Positions 42,992 to 53,192 of a stretch of 64,000 nt of DNA are shown piece after piece. This stretch comes from Bacteroides clarus YIT 12056. GTDB taxonomy: Bacteria > Bacteroidota > Bacteroidia > Bacteroidales > Bacteroidaceae. The position numbers were made by a program, and so were the translations under genes. The stretch's first letter is position 1. Each line of letters begins with the position of its first letter. The stretch covers positions 124,001 through 188,000 of the forward strand of contig NZ_FQWK01000001.1 in the NCBI RefSeq assembly GCF_900129655.1, in the 5' to 3' direction. The notes beneath the pieces were generated by a model. The model saw only the letters and a list, made by a program, of their open reading frames with translations. It was not told where the DNA came from and did not search any database.

Positions 42992-43678
42992 TTATTCCCA
43001 GTTACCGGCGTTATTGTTAGCTGTTTCCAAGCTACCGATCATCAAACCTGAGTATTTACCCAACTTAGTTTGAAGGTCTTTCAAGTTAGCGATTTCCTGC
43101 TTGTCCAAACCATTCAGATATACATCGTACGGAGTCTTAACTTCGAGCAGACAGAAAGGAGCACCTGATTTGGCTGTATCGTTGCGGATAGCCATTTCAA
43201 ACTGCGCACCGTTTCCGAAAGGAACATATCTCATAGAATCTGCGTTGAAGCCTTTCGGGAAGATAGTATCCAATACGGCTACCCACATGGTATCACGTTT
43301 GAAGTTTTCCAATCCCCATTTCTTTACTTCTGAATAGTTACCGGTCTTCTTGGCTTTATTGATGATGTTGATAGCTTTCTTTTCAGTCAAACCGTCTTCC
43401 AACTGTTTGTCATCCAATTCTCCTTGTTTGAAGATGAACGGAAGTTTCTGATTCTTTACGAAGTCAATCAGCGTATCGAAGCTGGCGGTATATTGTTGGT
43501 CGTGCAAACCACGATATTCCAACTGTGCTTTACGGATGTCGATCAGACGTGCGATAACTGCTGCGTCTCTGTGCTTTTTGGCTTCTTCAAAGTTTATAGG
43601 ACCCATGATACTGGCATAGCAGATATAAACTAAGACCAGAGCACATAAGCCTAAAACGATATTAAATACTGTTTTCAT
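42992..43678 (-). CDS. single-pass membrane protein, pseudopilin-like, unknown function
   Basis: A 228-residue protein with one N-terminal helix (FNIVLGLCALVLVYICYASI). A long amphipathic helix follows (AAVIARLIDIRKAQLEYRG), then YTASFDTLIDFVKN. This is reminiscent of type II secretion or type IV pseudopilins, but there is no prepilin peptidase site before the helix, so it would stay membrane-anchored. The C-terminus (NNNAGNWE) is polar. It is the first gene of an operon with DUF3822 and rsmD, with a TATTTTTG element upstream. Confidence 0.75.
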   Translation of the reverse strand: MKTVFNIVLGLCALVLVYICYASIMGPINFEEAKKHRDAAVIARLIDIRKAQLEYRGLHDQQYTASFDTLIDFVKNQKLPFIFKQGELDDKQLEDGLTEKKAINIINKAKKTGNYSEVKKWGLENFKRDTMWVAVLDTIFPKGFNADSMRYVPFGNGAQFEMAIRNDTAKSGAPFCLLEVKTPYDVYLNGLDKQEIANLKDLQTKLGKYSGLMIGSLETANNNAGNWE

Positions 43679-43713
43679 GATAAATATGTTTTTTAGTTGT
43701 TATATTCGCACCG

Positions 43714-43721
43714 CAAAAATA
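43714..43721 (-). promoter_or_regulatory. -7 element for the 43678-41657 operon
   Basis: Reads TATTTTTG on the minus strand, 36 bases before the first gene. Confidence 0.45.
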
Positions 43722-43773
43722 AAAGAAATAAATTTAAAAACGATAGTTCCCGTTACTTTTTTCTATTACAAAA

Positions 43774-45237
43774 ATGATAAATAACTATTTAGAAAGGCAA
43801 ATTAAGGAAAATTTTCCTTATCAACCAACTTCGGAGCAGGAAATTGCAATAAAATCTTTGTCGGAGTTCCTTTTGTCGCCACGCAGCGAGGCGGTTTTTC
43901 TGCTTCGTGGTTATGCCGGAACGGGTAAAACGTCGTTGGTAGGCGCTTTGGTCAAGACGTTGGATAAGTTGCAGCAAAAAGTGATATTGCTGGCTCCGAC
44001 GGGGCGGGCGGCGAAAGTATTTTCTGCTTATGCGGGACATCCGGCGTTTACAATTCATAAAAAAATATATAGACAGCAATCATTCTCTAACGAGACAAGT
44101 AATTTTTCTGTGAACGATAATTTGACAATTCACACGTTATATATTGTGGATGAGGCGTCGATGATTTCCAATGAAGGCCTGTCGGGAACTTCATTCGGAA
44201 CGGGACGTTTGCTGGATGATTTGGTACAGTTTGTTTATTCCGGTACGGGGTGCCGTCTTTTACTGATGGGCGATACGGCGCAGCTTCCGCCGGTAGGAGA
44301 GGAACAAAGTCCTGCACTTTTTGCCGATGCTTTGAAAGGATATGGGCTGGAAGTACAGGAAGTGGATTTAACTCAAGTCGTCCGTCAGGAACAGCAATCG
44401 GGTATATTGTGGAATGCAACCCGTTTACGGCAACTGATAGCCGAAGATACTTGTGAAGCGTTACCGAAAATAAAGATAACGGGCTTTGCGGACATAAAGG
44501 CATTACCCGGTAATGAGTTGATAGATAGGCTTGAAACATGCTATGACCATGACGGATTGGATGAAACCATTGTGATATGCCGTTCCAATAAACGGGCGAA
44601 TATTTATAATAACGGTATTCGTGCCCAGATTCTTTGGAGGGAGGATGAACTGAATACGGGAGACTTGCTGATGGTTGCGAAAAATAATTATTTTTGGACG
44701 GAACAGCTTCAAACGGATATGTTGCGCAATGGCGAGAAGAAAGAAGCTGTTGCGCAAATTCCCGATTTCATAGCCAATGGTGAAACCGCCATAGTACGCC
44801 GGGTACGCCGCACCCGTGAGTTGTATGGTTTTCGCTTTGCCGATGTGACTTTGGCATTTCCTGATTATAATGATTTTGAGTTAGAGGTGAATCTCTTGCT
44901 GGATACTTTGCATAGCGACGTCCCCGCGTTGCCTAAAGCAGATAACGACAGGCTTTTCTATACTGTTCTGGAGGACTATGCTGATATAACGACGAAACGT
45001 GAACGGATGAAAAAGATGAAAGCCGATCCTTTCTATAACGCTTTGCAGGTGAAGTACGCTTATGCCGTGACTTGCCATAAAGCGCAGGGCGGGCAGTGGA
45101 AGAACGTTTTTCTTGATCAGGGATATATGACGGACGAGTATCTGACACCCGATTATTTCCGTTGGCTGTATACAGCCTTTACCCGTGCTACGGGGACGTT
45201 ATATTTAGTAAATTATCCGCAGGAACAGATTGGATAA
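43774..45237 (+). CDS. RecD-like superfamily 1 DNA helicase
   Basis: A 487-residue ATP-dependent helicase. Motif I is LRGYAGTGKTSLVGAL (about 44-59), followed by motif Ia LLAPTGRAAKVFS. Motif II is LYIVDEASMIS, motif III LLLMGDTAQLPPVG. The C-terminal UvrD_C_2 part has YAYAVTCHKAQGGQWKNVF and LYTAFTRATGTLYLV. It resembles the helicase core of RecD/RecD2 without the N-terminal extension and without a RecB or RecC partner nearby, so a RecBCD role is unlikely. It is a single gene ended by a strong hairpin. Confidence 0.88.
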   Translation: MINNYLERQIKENFPYQPTSEQEIAIKSLSEFLLSPRSEAVFLLRGYAGTGKTSLVGALVKTLDKLQQKVILLAPTGRAAKVFSAYAGHPAFTIHKKIYRQQSFSNETSNFSVNDNLTIHTLYIVDEASMISNEGLSGTSFGTGRLLDDLVQFVYSGTGCRLLLMGDTAQLPPVGEEQSPALFADALKGYGLEVQEVDLTQVVRQEQQSGILWNATRLRQLIAEDTCEALPKIKITGFADIKALPGNELIDRLETCYDHDGLDETIVICRSNKRANIYNNGIRAQILWREDELNTGDLLMVAKNNYFWTEQLQTDMLRNGEKKEAVAQIPDFIANGETAIVRRVRRTRELYGFRFADVTLAFPDYNDFELEVNLLLDTLHSDVPALPKADNDRLFYTVLEDYADITTKRERMKKMKADPFYNALQVKYAYAVTCHKAQGGQWKNVFLDQGYMTDEYLTPDYFRWLYTAFTRATGTLYLVNYPQEQIG

Positions 45238-45242
45238 ATAAA

Positions 45243-45283
45243 AGAAACCCCGTCTTGGCAAAGGAAGCCGAGACGGGGTTTCT
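45243..45283. terminator. bidirectional terminator between the helicase and alaS
   Basis: A 17-bp stem with one G-T pair joins 45243-45259 (start AGAAACCCCGTC) with 45267-45283 around a 7-nt loop. Short A and T runs flank it. Confidence 0.85.
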
Positions 45284-45308
45284 ACTTTATGGTGATTGGA
45301 ATAATCGT

Positions 45309-47930
45309 TTAGATATTTGCCAGTTCTATCACTTTCTCAACTGCTGCATTCAGCCCGTCGGGGTTCTTACCGCCGGCAGTTGCAAAGTGAGGTTGACCGC
45401 CACCGCCGCCTTGTATCAGTTTGGCGGCTTCTTTCACCAGATTACCGGCTTTCAGGCCACCGGCCACCAAATTGTCGCTCAGCATTACTGTCAACATCGG
45501 TTTTCCTTCAAATACTGTTCCTGCAACGAAAAAGAGGTTTTCTGTAATTTCCCCGCGCAGTTGGAAAGCGATATTCTTGACTGCATCGGCAGGTATCATG
45601 GCTGCACAGAATTTGATTACTTTCACACCGTTTATTTCCTGAATGTTCTGTAAAAGTTTCTCTTTCAGTTGCGCTTCTTTCTCTTTCATAAAGTCTTCCA
45701 CCTGTTTCTTCAAACCTGCATTTTCCTCGATGTATTTGCGGATTGCGCCGGACAAGTCGGGAGCGTTGTTGAAGAGCGCTTTCAAATCGCGCATGGTATC
45801 CTGGAACGTATCGAGCATTTCTTCTACACGGGCTCCGGTATAGGCTTCGATACGGCGGACACCGGCTGCAACGGAACTTTCGGATACGATCTTTATCATT
45901 CCGATGTTTCCGGTAGCGGCTACGTGCGTACCACCACAGAATTCGATGGAAGAACTGAATTGGATAACGCGTACATGGTCACCGTACTTCTCACCGAATA
46001 AAGCGATAGCTCCCAGTTCCTTGGCTTCTTCAATAGGAATGTTGCGATATTCTTTCAAAGGAATATTGGCGCGTATCTTGGCATTTACAATATGCTCTAC
46101 CCGGCGGATTTCTTCGTCCGTTACTTTCTGGAAGTGAGAGAAGTCGAAACGTAAGGATTCCGGACTAACTAAAGAACCTTTCTGTTCAACGTGCTCGCCC
46201 AGCACTTCGCGCAACGCTGCATCCAGCAAGTGAGTGGCAGAGTGGTTGGCGGCGCAAGCGGCGCGTTTGTCCGTGTCTACACATGCCATGAGCGGAGCTT
46301 CCAAATGTTCGGGAAGCTTCTTGGTAATATGGATAGGAAGATTGTTTTCCTTCTTTGTGTCAATGACTTCGATTGTTTCGAATTCGTTCACCAATACACC
46401 GGTATCACCTACCTGACCGCCACTTTCGGCATAGAACGGGGTTTTGTCCAATACAATCTGGTACAATGTCTGGTTTTTCTGCTTTATCTGTCGGTAACGC
46501 AGAATGGATGTTTCGTATTCCGTATAGTCGTAGCCTACGAATTCGGTTGTACCTTCCTGCAATGTAATCCAGTCTCCGGTTTCCACGGCTGCTGCATTAC
46601 GTGCGCGTTGCTTTTGCTGCTGCATCTCGGCGTCAAATTCTTTGATGTCGGCTGTCATACCGTTTTCGCGGAGAATAAGCTCCGTAAGGTCGAGCGGGAA
46701 ACCGAATGTATCATAAAGCGTAAAGGCGTCTTTACCGCTGATTTCAGTCTTACCGGCTGCTTTGGCATCCGCCATGGTCTTATCCAGCAGACGTATACCG
46801 GTTTCCAAAGTACGAAGGAAAGAATCTTCTTCTTCTTTGATAACTTTGGCTATCAGTTCTTTTTGTGCGTTCAGTTCAGGATATGCACCACCCATATTTT
46901 CAATCAGTACAGGCAATAACTTGTACATGAACGCCTGTTTCTGCCCGAGGAATGTGTAACCGTAACGCACCGCACGGCGAAGAATACGTCGGATTACATA
47001 ACCGGCCTTGGCATTGCTCGGCAACTGGCCGTCAGTAATAGAGAAGGCAATCGTACGGATATGGTCGGCGATTACGCGCATGGCGATATCCTGTTGCTCA
47101 TTTTTGCCGTATGCGGTTCCTGACATGTCGCCGATTGCTTTCAACATCGGTTGGAAAACATCGGTGTCATAGTTGGAAGTCTTGCCTTGCAATGTACGTA
47201 CCAGACGCTCGAAGCCCATACCGGTATCGATAACCTTGGCGGGAAGTCCTTCAAGGCTGCCGTCCGCTTTACGGTTGAACTGCATGAATACGAGATTCCA
47301 GATTTCGATAACTTGCGGATGGTCTTTATTCACCAATTGCGATCCGGGAACTTTGGCTTTCTCTTCTTCCGAACGTGAATCCACATGGATTTCGGAACAC
47401 GGACCGCAAGGGCCTGTATCACCCATTTCCCAGAAGTTATCATGCTTATTTCCATTGAGGATATGGTCTTTCGGCAAGAATTGTTCCCAGTAAGAAGCGG
47501 CCTCGTTGTCACGCTCCAGACCTTCTTCGGGACTGCCTTCGAACACGGTTGCATAGAGGTCTTTCGGATCCAGCTTCAGCACGTCTACCAGATACTCCCA
47601 TGCCCAGGAGATAGCTTCTTTCTTGAAGTAATCGCCAAAAGACCAGTTACCCAACATCTCGAACATGGTGTGGTGATAAGTGTCATGACCCACTTCTTCC
47701 AAGTCATTGTGTTTTCCGCTGACACGAAGACATTTTTGCGAGTCCGCCACTCTTTTATATTTCGCCGGGTGATTACCCAAAATAATATCTTTAAACTGGT
47801 TCATACCCGCGTTGGTAAACATCAGCGTGGGATCGTCTTTAATCACCATTGGAGCCGAAGGCACAATTTGGTGACCTTTACTTTCGAAGAAACTCTTGAA
47901 TGAGTCTCTGATTTCATTTGCAGTCAACAT
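45309..47930 (-). CDS. alaS: alanine-tRNA ligase
   Basis: An 873-residue class II synthetase that charges tRNA-Ala. The catalytic start is [20 protein letters not shown], then [16 protein letters not shown] (motif 1), and RHHT-like [16 protein letters not shown] (motif 2), with GMGFERL as motif 3. The editing domain has [11 protein letters not shown] with the zinc-binding HxxxH, and CGGTHV supplies the last ligands. The C-Ala end has [14 protein letters not shown]. Full length and unbroken. Its predicted leader of about 120 nt contains a 14-bp repeat. Confidence 0.97.
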   Translation of the reverse strand: MLTANEIRDSFKSFFESKGHQIVPSAPMVIKDDPTLMFTNAGMNQFKDIILGNHPAKYKRVADSQKCLRVSGKHNDLEEVGHDTYHHTMFEMLGNWSFGDYFKKEAISWAWEYLVDVLKLDPKDLYATVFEGSPEEGLERDNEAASYWEQFLPKDHILNGNKHDNFWEMGDTGPCGPCSEIHVDSRSEEEKAKVPGSQLVNKDHPQVIEIWNLVFMQFNRKADGSLEGLPAKVIDTGMGFERLVRTLQGKTSNYDTDVFQPMLKAIGDMSGTAYGKNEQQDIAMRVIADHIRTIAFSITDGQLPSNAKAGYVIRRILRRAVRYGYTFLGQKQAFMYKLLPVLIENMGGAYPELNAQKELIAKVIKEEEDSFLRTLETGIRLLDKTMADAKAAGKTEISGKDAFTLYDTFGFPLDLTELILRENGMTADIKEFDAEMQQQKQRARNAAAVETGDWITLQEGTTEFVGYDYTEYETSILRYRQIKQKNQTLYQIVLDKTPFYAESGGQVGDTGVLVNEFETIEVIDTKKENNLPIHITKKLPEHLEAPLMACVDTDKRAACAANHSATHLLDAALREVLGEHVEQKGSLVSPESLRFDFSHFQKVTDEEIRRVEHIVNAKIRANIPLKEYRNIPIEEAKELGAIALFGEKYGDHVRVIQFSSSIEFCGGTHVAATGNIGMIKIVSESSVAAGVRRIEAYTGARVEEMLDTFQDTMRDLKALFNNAPDLSGAIRKYIEENAGLKKQVEDFMKEKEAQLKEKLLQNIQEINGVKVIKFCAAMIPADAVKNIAFQLRGEITENLFFVAGTVFEGKPMLTVMLSDNLVAGGLKAGNLVKEAAKLIQGGGGGQPHFATAGGKNPDGLNAAVEKVIELANI

Positions 47931-47938
47931 ACTTCTTA

Positions 47939-48022
47939 TTTCTGATTTATGATTTCTGATTTATTGCTTGTGATTTATGACTTACACATTCTATGACTCA
48001 CCTTCCGATAAATCATAAATCG
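47939..48022. repeat. 14-bp tandem repeat and inverted copy in the alaS leader
   Basis: Three direct units start at 47939, 47953 and 47967 (TTTCTGATTTATGA and variants). An inverted copy, GATAAATCATAAATCG, lies at 48007-48022 and can pair with the first unit. It is between a TATCTTTG element at 48059 and the alaS start. Confidence 0.75.
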
Positions 48023-48058
48023 TCGGTCATAAATCTTATAATTCTTGAAAAAACTGTG

Positions 48059-48066
48059 CAAAGATA
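48059..48066 (-). promoter_or_regulatory. -7 element for alaS
   Basis: Reads TATCTTTG on the minus strand. It gives alaS a leader of about 120 nt and is divergent from the M23 gene promoter. Confidence 0.5.
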
Positions 48067-48078
48067 GCTTGTTTTTCG

Positions 48079-48086
48079 TATTTTTG
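48079..48086 (+). promoter_or_regulatory. -7 element for the M23 peptidase gene
   Basis: TATTTTTG matches TAnnTTTG, 30 bases before the ATG at 48116. Confidence 0.45.
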
Positions 48087-48115
48087 TCGCATTGATAATG
48101 AAATATTTACTCTCA

Positions 48116-49084
48116 ATGCGCAAAGTTTACTACATTTATAATCCGCGGACACAGACTTACGACCGAATTTATCCTACCGTCCGGCAACGGGCGTTGAGCA
48201 TATTGCGCAGGCTGTTTTTCGGTATGGGGTTGGGAGCCGGCAGTTTCATCATATTATTGCTGATTTTCGGTTCACCCTCCGAGAAAGAGCTGCGGAAAGA
48301 AAACAGCCGGCTTCAGGCGCAGTATAATGTCCTTTCACGAAGAATGGACGAGGCGATGGGAGTATTGCAGGATGTACAGCAACGTGACGACAACTTATAT
48401 CGCGTCATTTTCCAGGCCGACCCTGTTCCGTCGGCTATCCGTAAGGCGGGGTACGGCGGTACAAACCGTTACGAACATCTGATGGATATGGCTAATTCGG
48501 ATTTGGTGGTAAACACTACTCAGAAGATGGATATGCTCACGAAGCAGCTTTATATCCAATCCCGTTCGTTTGACGACGTGGTGGAGATGTGCAAGAACCA
48601 TGATGAAATGTTACGTTGCATACCTGCCATTCAGCCGATTTCCAATAAGGATTTGCGTAAGACGGCTTCCGGTTATGGCACGCGTATCGACCCTATCTAC
48701 GGAACTACCAAATTTCATGCGGGTATGGACTTCTCGGCTCATCCGGGGACGGAGGTATACGCCACTGGCGATGGTAAGGTGGTAAAAATGGGATGGGAAA
48801 CCGGTTACGGCAATATTATTATCGTTGACCACGGCTTCGGTTATCAGACTTGGTACGCTCACTTGCAAGGTTTCCGTACGCAACTCGGTAAGCGGGTGGT
48901 ACGAGGTGAGGTTATCGGTGAAGTAGGCAGTACGGGCAAGAGTACAGGTCCTCACTTGCATTACGAAGTGCATGTAAAAGGACAGGTAGTAAATCCGGTT
49001 AACTATTACTTTATGGATTTGAGCGCCGAAGATTACGACCGTATGATACAGATTGCGGCCAATCACGGTAAGGTGCTTGATTAA
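48116..49084 (+). CDS. M23 family peptidoglycan peptidase with membrane anchor
   Basis: A 322-residue protein: a short cytoplasmic basic start (MRKVYYIYNPRTQTYDRIYP), one helix (FFGMGLGAGSFIILLLIFG), a coiled-coil stretch (KELRKENSRLQAQYNVLSRR) and a LytM/M23 domain. HAGMDFSAHPGTEVYATGDG contains the zinc-binding HxxxD. TWYAHLQGF and GPHLHYEV give the remaining His residues. All metal ligands are present, so it is likely active on peptide cross-links in the periplasm. In-frame starts at 48092 (TTG) and 48098 are possible but lie at or very near the transcript start. Followed closely by merR. Confidence 0.92.
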   Translation: MRKVYYIYNPRTQTYDRIYPTVRQRALSILRRLFFGMGLGAGSFIILLLIFGSPSEKELRKENSRLQAQYNVLSRRMDEAMGVLQDVQQRDDNLYRVIFQADPVPSAIRKAGYGGTNRYEHLMDMANSDLVVNTTQKMDMLTKQLYIQSRSFDDVVEMCKNHDEMLRCIPAIQPISNKDLRKTASGYGTRIDPIYGTTKFHAGMDFSAHPGTEVYATGDGKVVKMGWETGYGNIIIVDHGFGYQTWYAHLQGFRTQLGKRVVRGEVIGEVGSTGKSTGPHLHYEVHVKGQVVNPVNYYFMDLSAEDYDRMIQIAANHGKVLD

Positions 49085-49117
49085 TGGATTGTATAACGAC
49101 TGATTGATAGTATTGTC

Positions 49118-49510
49118 ATGCTGAATACCGATAAAGAACTGAAACTGTATTACTCCATTGGCGAGGTTGCCAAAATGTTTGACGTCAACGAATCGCTGCT
49201 TCGTTTCTGGGAGAAGGAATTTCCGCAACTCAATCCCAAGAAGGGCGGGCGGGGGATACGCCAATACCGTAAGGAAGATATTGAGACTGTGAAGTTGATT
49301 TATCACCTGGTTAAGGAGCGTGGGATGACGTTGCCCGGCGCACGCCAGCGGATGAAAGACAATAAAGAAGCCACTCTCCGGAATTTTGAAATCGTAGAGC
49401 GGCTTAAAAGTATCCGTGAAGAACTTATCGGTATGAAAGAATCACTCGATGCCTTTACCTATGAAGATGTAGAGGCATTGAAAGAGAATCTTATCAAAGA
49501 GAATCTTTAA
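49118..49510 (+). CDS. MerR family transcriptional regulator
   Basis: A 130-residue DNA-binding protein. The MerR helix-turn-helix is YYSIGEVAKMFDVNESLLRFWEKEFPQL (about 11-38), with the wing residues GRGIRQYRKEDIE and the helix VKLIYHLVKERGMTL. A helical dimerisation tail follows. There is no cysteine, so it is not a metal sensor of the usual kind. It starts 33 bases after the M23 gene on the same strand, and its stop is four bases from that of the convergent RSH gene. Confidence 0.9.
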   Translation: MLNTDKELKLYYSIGEVAKMFDVNESLLRFWEKEFPQLNPKKGGRGIRQYRKEDIETVKLIYHLVKERGMTLPGARQRMKDNKEATLRNFEIVERLKSIREELIGMKESLDAFTYEDVEALKENLIKENL

Positions 49511-49514
49511 AGGA

Positions 49515-51776
49515 TTATCCCTCTATTCTCGTTACCTGCTTGATATTCTGTATCAGTTTCAAGTTGTCGCAGATGCTGCGCACATCGTCCACGTCATGTA
49601 CGTAAAGCTGTATCTTGCCTTCAAAAATGCCGTCGGTCGTTTCAATCGTCAGCTTGCGGATATTAACGTTCAGTTGGCGGGAGATGACCTGTGTAACTTC
49701 GTTCAGCAGTCCCATGCTATCGATACCTTTCAGATAAATCGTCACAAGGAATGACAACTCCTTGTGAGTATCCCATTCGGTTGCAATGATGCGGTTGCCG
49801 TAACTGCTCTTGAGGCGTGCGGCTACCGGACATTGGCGCTTGTGAATGATTATCCGGTTCTGCTCGTCTATATATCCCAGTACATCGTCGCCGGGAATGG
49901 GATGACAGCAATCCGCCATGATATAGTTCTTCTGGATGGTTTCCTCCGTAAGTTTCAATATCTGTTTGGTATTGATTTTTTCTTGCGGAGCTTTATCTTC
50001 GGACGGCTGCTCCTTTGTGTCTTTGTTATCTTTGTTACCGAAGGAGAAAGTCAGGAACTTCTTCCAGTTGGTACTCTGCTTTTCTTTGAAGGCGTTTCTG
50101 TCAGCATCGCCCAATACGAGCTTTTTGCCGCCGACGGCAACGAACAGTTCGTCGCGGGTATGGAAATTGTGCAGACGGGTGAGCTTGTCTAAAGCTGCAT
50201 CATCCATGCGTATATCCTCATTCTTGAAGAAGTCGGCAAGCATTATTTCACCCTCTTTCTGATGAGCTTTCGCTTCCTTGCGCAGGATGGATGCAATCTT
50301 GGCGCGGGCACGGGCGGTAGTGGCATAAGCTTCCCATTCCGGTTGTACGCGCTGCGATTTGGAGGTCAGAATCTCCACCTGGTCGCCGCTCTGCAACTTA
50401 TGGCTGAGAGGAACGAGTTTGTGATTTACTTTCGCGCCGATGCAGTGGCTGCCGATGTCTGTGTGCAGGGAAAAAGCGAAATCCAATGCTGTCGAGTTCT
50501 GCGGCATGGTCTTGATTTCGCCTTTCGGAGTAAATACGAAAATTTCCGAAGCAAACAGATTCAGCTTGATGGTATCCAGAAAATCAATGGCGTCCGGTTG
50601 GGGGTCGTCGAGTATCTCCTTGATGGTACGCAACCATTTATCCAGCTCGCCCTCATCCTCACTGCCACCGCCTTCTTTGTATTTCCAATGGGCGGCGAAG
50701 CCTTGCTCCGCAACGTCGTTCATACGCTCGCTGCGAATCTGGACTTCAATCCATTGTCCGTTATTCCCCATAAGGGTGACGTGCAAGGCCTGATAACCAT
50801 TGGCTTTCGGGTGGCTCACCCAGTCGCGCAGACGGTCGGGATGCGGTTTGTATATTTTGGATATGGACACGTATATGTCGAAGCAGTCGTTCAGCTCCTC
50901 TTCCATATTGCGGGGTTCGAAGATGATGCGTACGGCCAGCAGGTCATAGATTTCCTCGAACGGCACGTGCTTGGTCTGCATCTTGTTCCAAATAGAGTAA
51001 ATGGATTTTACGCGGGCGAGAATGCGGTATTTCAATCCCATCTTATCCAGTTGGGCGCGTATCGGAGCGGTGAATTCTTTGAATACTTTGTCGCGCTCTA
51101 CGGCTGTTGCCGCCAGCTTTTCTTCAATTTCGCGGTACTCTTCCGGATGTTCGTACCTGAAACTCAGGTTTTCCAACTCCGTCTTTATCTTGTATAAGCC
51201 TAACCGGTTGGCCAGCGGCGCATAGATATACAAGGTTTCACCGGCTATCTTGAACTGCTTGTTGGGCAGCATGGAACCGAGCGTACGCATATTATGCAGC
51301 CGGTCGGCTATTTTGATAAGGATAACGCGAATATCATCGGACATGGTGAGCAGCAACTTCTTGAAGTTCTCTGCTTGCGCCGAGGCGCGGTCACCGAAGA
51401 TACCGCCTGAGATTTTGGTCAGCCCGTCTACGATTTGGGCAATCTTAGGGCCGAAAATGTTTTCAATATCTTCAACCGTGTAATCGGTGTCTTCCACTAC
51501 GTCGTGCAACAGGGCGGAGCAAATGGAAGTCGACCCCAAACCTATCTCATTGCACACAATCTTGGCAACGGCGATGGGGTGCATGATATAAGGCTCGCCC
51601 GAACGGCGTTTGATTCCTTTATGCGCCTGATTGGCAAAATTGAATGCTTTGGTTATTATTTCGACACGCTTGCGGTGCTTGGTTGCCAAATAGTCGTTCA
51701 ACAGTTCCTGGAATGCCTGTTCAATCATTTCTTCTTCGGCTTTCTCTTTCTCCTTCTGGCTTACACTCTCTTCCAT
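49515..51776 (-). CDS. bifunctional (p)ppGpp synthetase/hydrolase, RelA/SpoT family
   Basis: A 753-residue stringent-response enzyme. The HD hydrolase domain is intact (HKGIKRRSGEPYIMHPIAVA then LLHDVVEDTDY). The synthetase domain has RVKSIYSIWNKM and YDLLAVRIIF. A TGS domain (EIFVFTPKGEIKTMPQNST) and a C-terminal ACT domain (LLNEVTQVISRQLNVNIRKL) complete the long RSH type. Because both catalytic sites look complete it should both make and degrade (p)ppGpp. It is the last gene of the parA-parB-DUF5683-transglycosylase run, 73 bases after the previous gene, and has a TATTTTTG element at 51808-51815. Confidence 0.95.
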   Translation of the reverse strand: MEESVSQKEKEKAEEEMIEQAFQELLNDYLATKHRKRVEIITKAFNFANQAHKGIKRRSGEPYIMHPIAVAKIVCNEIGLGSTSICSALLHDVVEDTDYTVEDIENIFGPKIAQIVDGLTKISGGIFGDRASAQAENFKKLLLTMSDDIRVILIKIADRLHNMRTLGSMLPNKQFKIAGETLYIYAPLANRLGLYKIKTELENLSFRYEHPEEYREIEEKLAATAVERDKVFKEFTAPIRAQLDKMGLKYRILARVKSIYSIWNKMQTKHVPFEEIYDLLAVRIIFEPRNMEEELNDCFDIYVSISKIYKPHPDRLRDWVSHPKANGYQALHVTLMGNNGQWIEVQIRSERMNDVAEQGFAAHWKYKEGGGSEDEGELDKWLRTIKEILDDPQPDAIDFLDTIKLNLFASEIFVFTPKGEIKTMPQNSTALDFAFSLHTDIGSHCIGAKVNHKLVPLSHKLQSGDQVEILTSKSQRVQPEWEAYATTARARAKIASILRKEAKAHQKEGEIMLADFFKNEDIRMDDAALDKLTRLHNFHTRDELFVAVGGKKLVLGDADRNAFKEKQSTNWKKFLTFSFGNKDNKDTKEQPSEDKAPQEKINTKQILKLTEETIQKNYIMADCCHPIPGDDVLGYIDEQNRIIIHKRQCPVAARLKSSYGNRIIATEWDTHKELSFLVTIYLKGIDSMGLLNEVTQVISRQLNVNIRKLTIETTDGIFEGKIQLYVHDVDDVRSICDNLKLIQNIKQVTRIEG

Positions 51777-51849
51777 ATACTGTTTCTCCTTTCTTCTTCA
51801 CTTTTTGCAAAAATAAGCAATTTTCAACACCGGACAAGCATTTATGTCT

Positions 51850-53148
51850 TTATTTGTAAATCTTCAGTCTCTTTCCTGCGTTAATTTTTGTGCTTCTCAA
51901 TCCATTCCAGCTTTTTATCTGATTGACGGTGACGCCATATTTACGGGCGATAGTCGACAGGGTTTCTCCGTTGCGTATCCTGTGGTAGGTTACATCGCCT
52001 TGTGAAGAACTTTTTCCTTTGCTGCCGCGTGCTTTGCTGCGGGTATCGGCCACGGAAACGGTTCTGCGGTTTTTAAACAACTCTGCGCTGCGATGGGTAT
52101 AAATCGTGTCTTGTTTGTCAATAAAAGTACTAATGGAGTTTATCGGTAAACGGAGTGTCTGAGGTTTGCTGTCTCCCGGGATGATGTTCTTTTTGTACTG
52201 GGGATTCAGGCTCTTGAGCTCATCCATTCCGATGCCGCAAACATCCGCGATTTGCTCAAAGTGCAGGTTGCGGTTCACCTGTACGGTATCTGTGGCATCC
52301 GGAATATTGGTTTCCATCGGGCAGATATTGTGCTTGCAGTAGTACGTCATTACGTAGTTGGCGGCTATAAAGGCAGGTACGTATCCCCGTGTCTCTTTGG
52401 GCAGGTAATTGTATATTTCCCAATAATCCGTTTTGCCGCCCGCGCGACGGATGGCTTTGTTGATTGTTCCGGGACCGCAGTTGTAAGCGGCGATTACCAG
52501 ATTCCAGTCCTGATAAATGGCGTACATATCCTTCAGATAACGTGCGGCGGCCCAAGTCGCTTTAATCGGATCGCGGCGCTCGTCCACAAGGCTGTTGCTT
52601 TCCAGGCCGTATATCTTGCCCGTGTTCAGCATGAACTGCCATAAGCCGGAGGCTCCTGCACGGGATACGGCCGAAGGGTTGAGAGCCGACTCGATAATCG
52701 GCAGATACTTGAGCTCCAGCGGCAGACCGTATGTATCGAGCGCTTCTTCAAAAATAGGCATATAGAAATTGCAGGCGCTCAGCATGAAAGCCACCTGGTT
52801 GCGGAGGCGTCCGGCGTACATGTCGATGAATTTGCGAACAATCTCGTTGTAAGGCATCTCCATGACGGTCGGCATACGTGAAAGCCGGTCGATATATACA
52901 GAGTCGCTGAATTCCGGATTGACGGTAGAAGTGCTGCAATCCTTTCCCAAATCTATATAGTTTTTTGCTTTCCAGTCGTTGAGCAGGCTGTCTACGGGGT
53001 AAGTCATGCTCTTGGGCAGGTCGATAACTTCCCGGCGCTCCGTTCCGTTTTCACGGATGATGACGTCTACGCTTTCCTGGGCATACGCTTGCGGAGCCGC
53101 AAGCAATACACTGAACAGCAGTGAGGAACCTATGATTATTCTTTTCAT
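51850..53148 (-). CDS. MltD-type lytic transglycosylase with LysM domain
   Basis: A 432-residue periplasmic protein with a signal peptide (MKRIIIGSSLLFSVLLAAPQ). The SLT domain contains LPIIESALNPSAVSRAGASG, with the catalytic Glu, followed by GLWQFM and AYNCGPGTINKAIRRAGG. At least one clear LysM domain is at the C-terminus (YHRIRNGETLSTIARKYGVT). A degenerate one may lie upstream (FEQIADVCGIGMDELK). Such enzymes cleave glycan strands to 1,6-anhydro ends. Longer starts at 53169 and 53211 lie before the signal and are rejected. It begins 44 bases after DUF5683. Confidence 0.92.
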   Translation of the reverse strand: MKRIIIGSSLLFSVLLAAPQAYAQESVDVIIRENGTERREVIDLPKSMTYPVDSLLNDWKAKNYIDLGKDCSTSTVNPEFSDSVYIDRLSRMPTVMEMPYNEIVRKFIDMYAGRLRNQVAFMLSACNFYMPIFEEALDTYGLPLELKYLPIIESALNPSAVSRAGASGLWQFMLNTGKIYGLESNSLVDERRDPIKATWAAARYLKDMYAIYQDWNLVIAAYNCGPGTINKAIRRAGGKTDYWEIYNYLPKETRGYVPAFIAANYVMTYYCKHNICPMETNIPDATDTVQVNRNLHFEQIADVCGIGMDELKSLNPQYKKNIIPGDSKPQTLRLPINSISTFIDKQDTIYTHRSAELFKNRRTVSVADTRSKARGSKGKSSSQGDVTYHRIRNGETLSTIARKYGVTVNQIKSWNGLRSTKINAGKRLKIYK

Positions 53149-53192
53149 GTATGTAGGTTTATTTGTCATGGATAAATCTGTTTTATTTGTTT

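Noticed and set aside
50262-51197. 311-residue open frame on the plus strand
   Set aside because: It lies antisense within the RSH gene, whose domains are complete.
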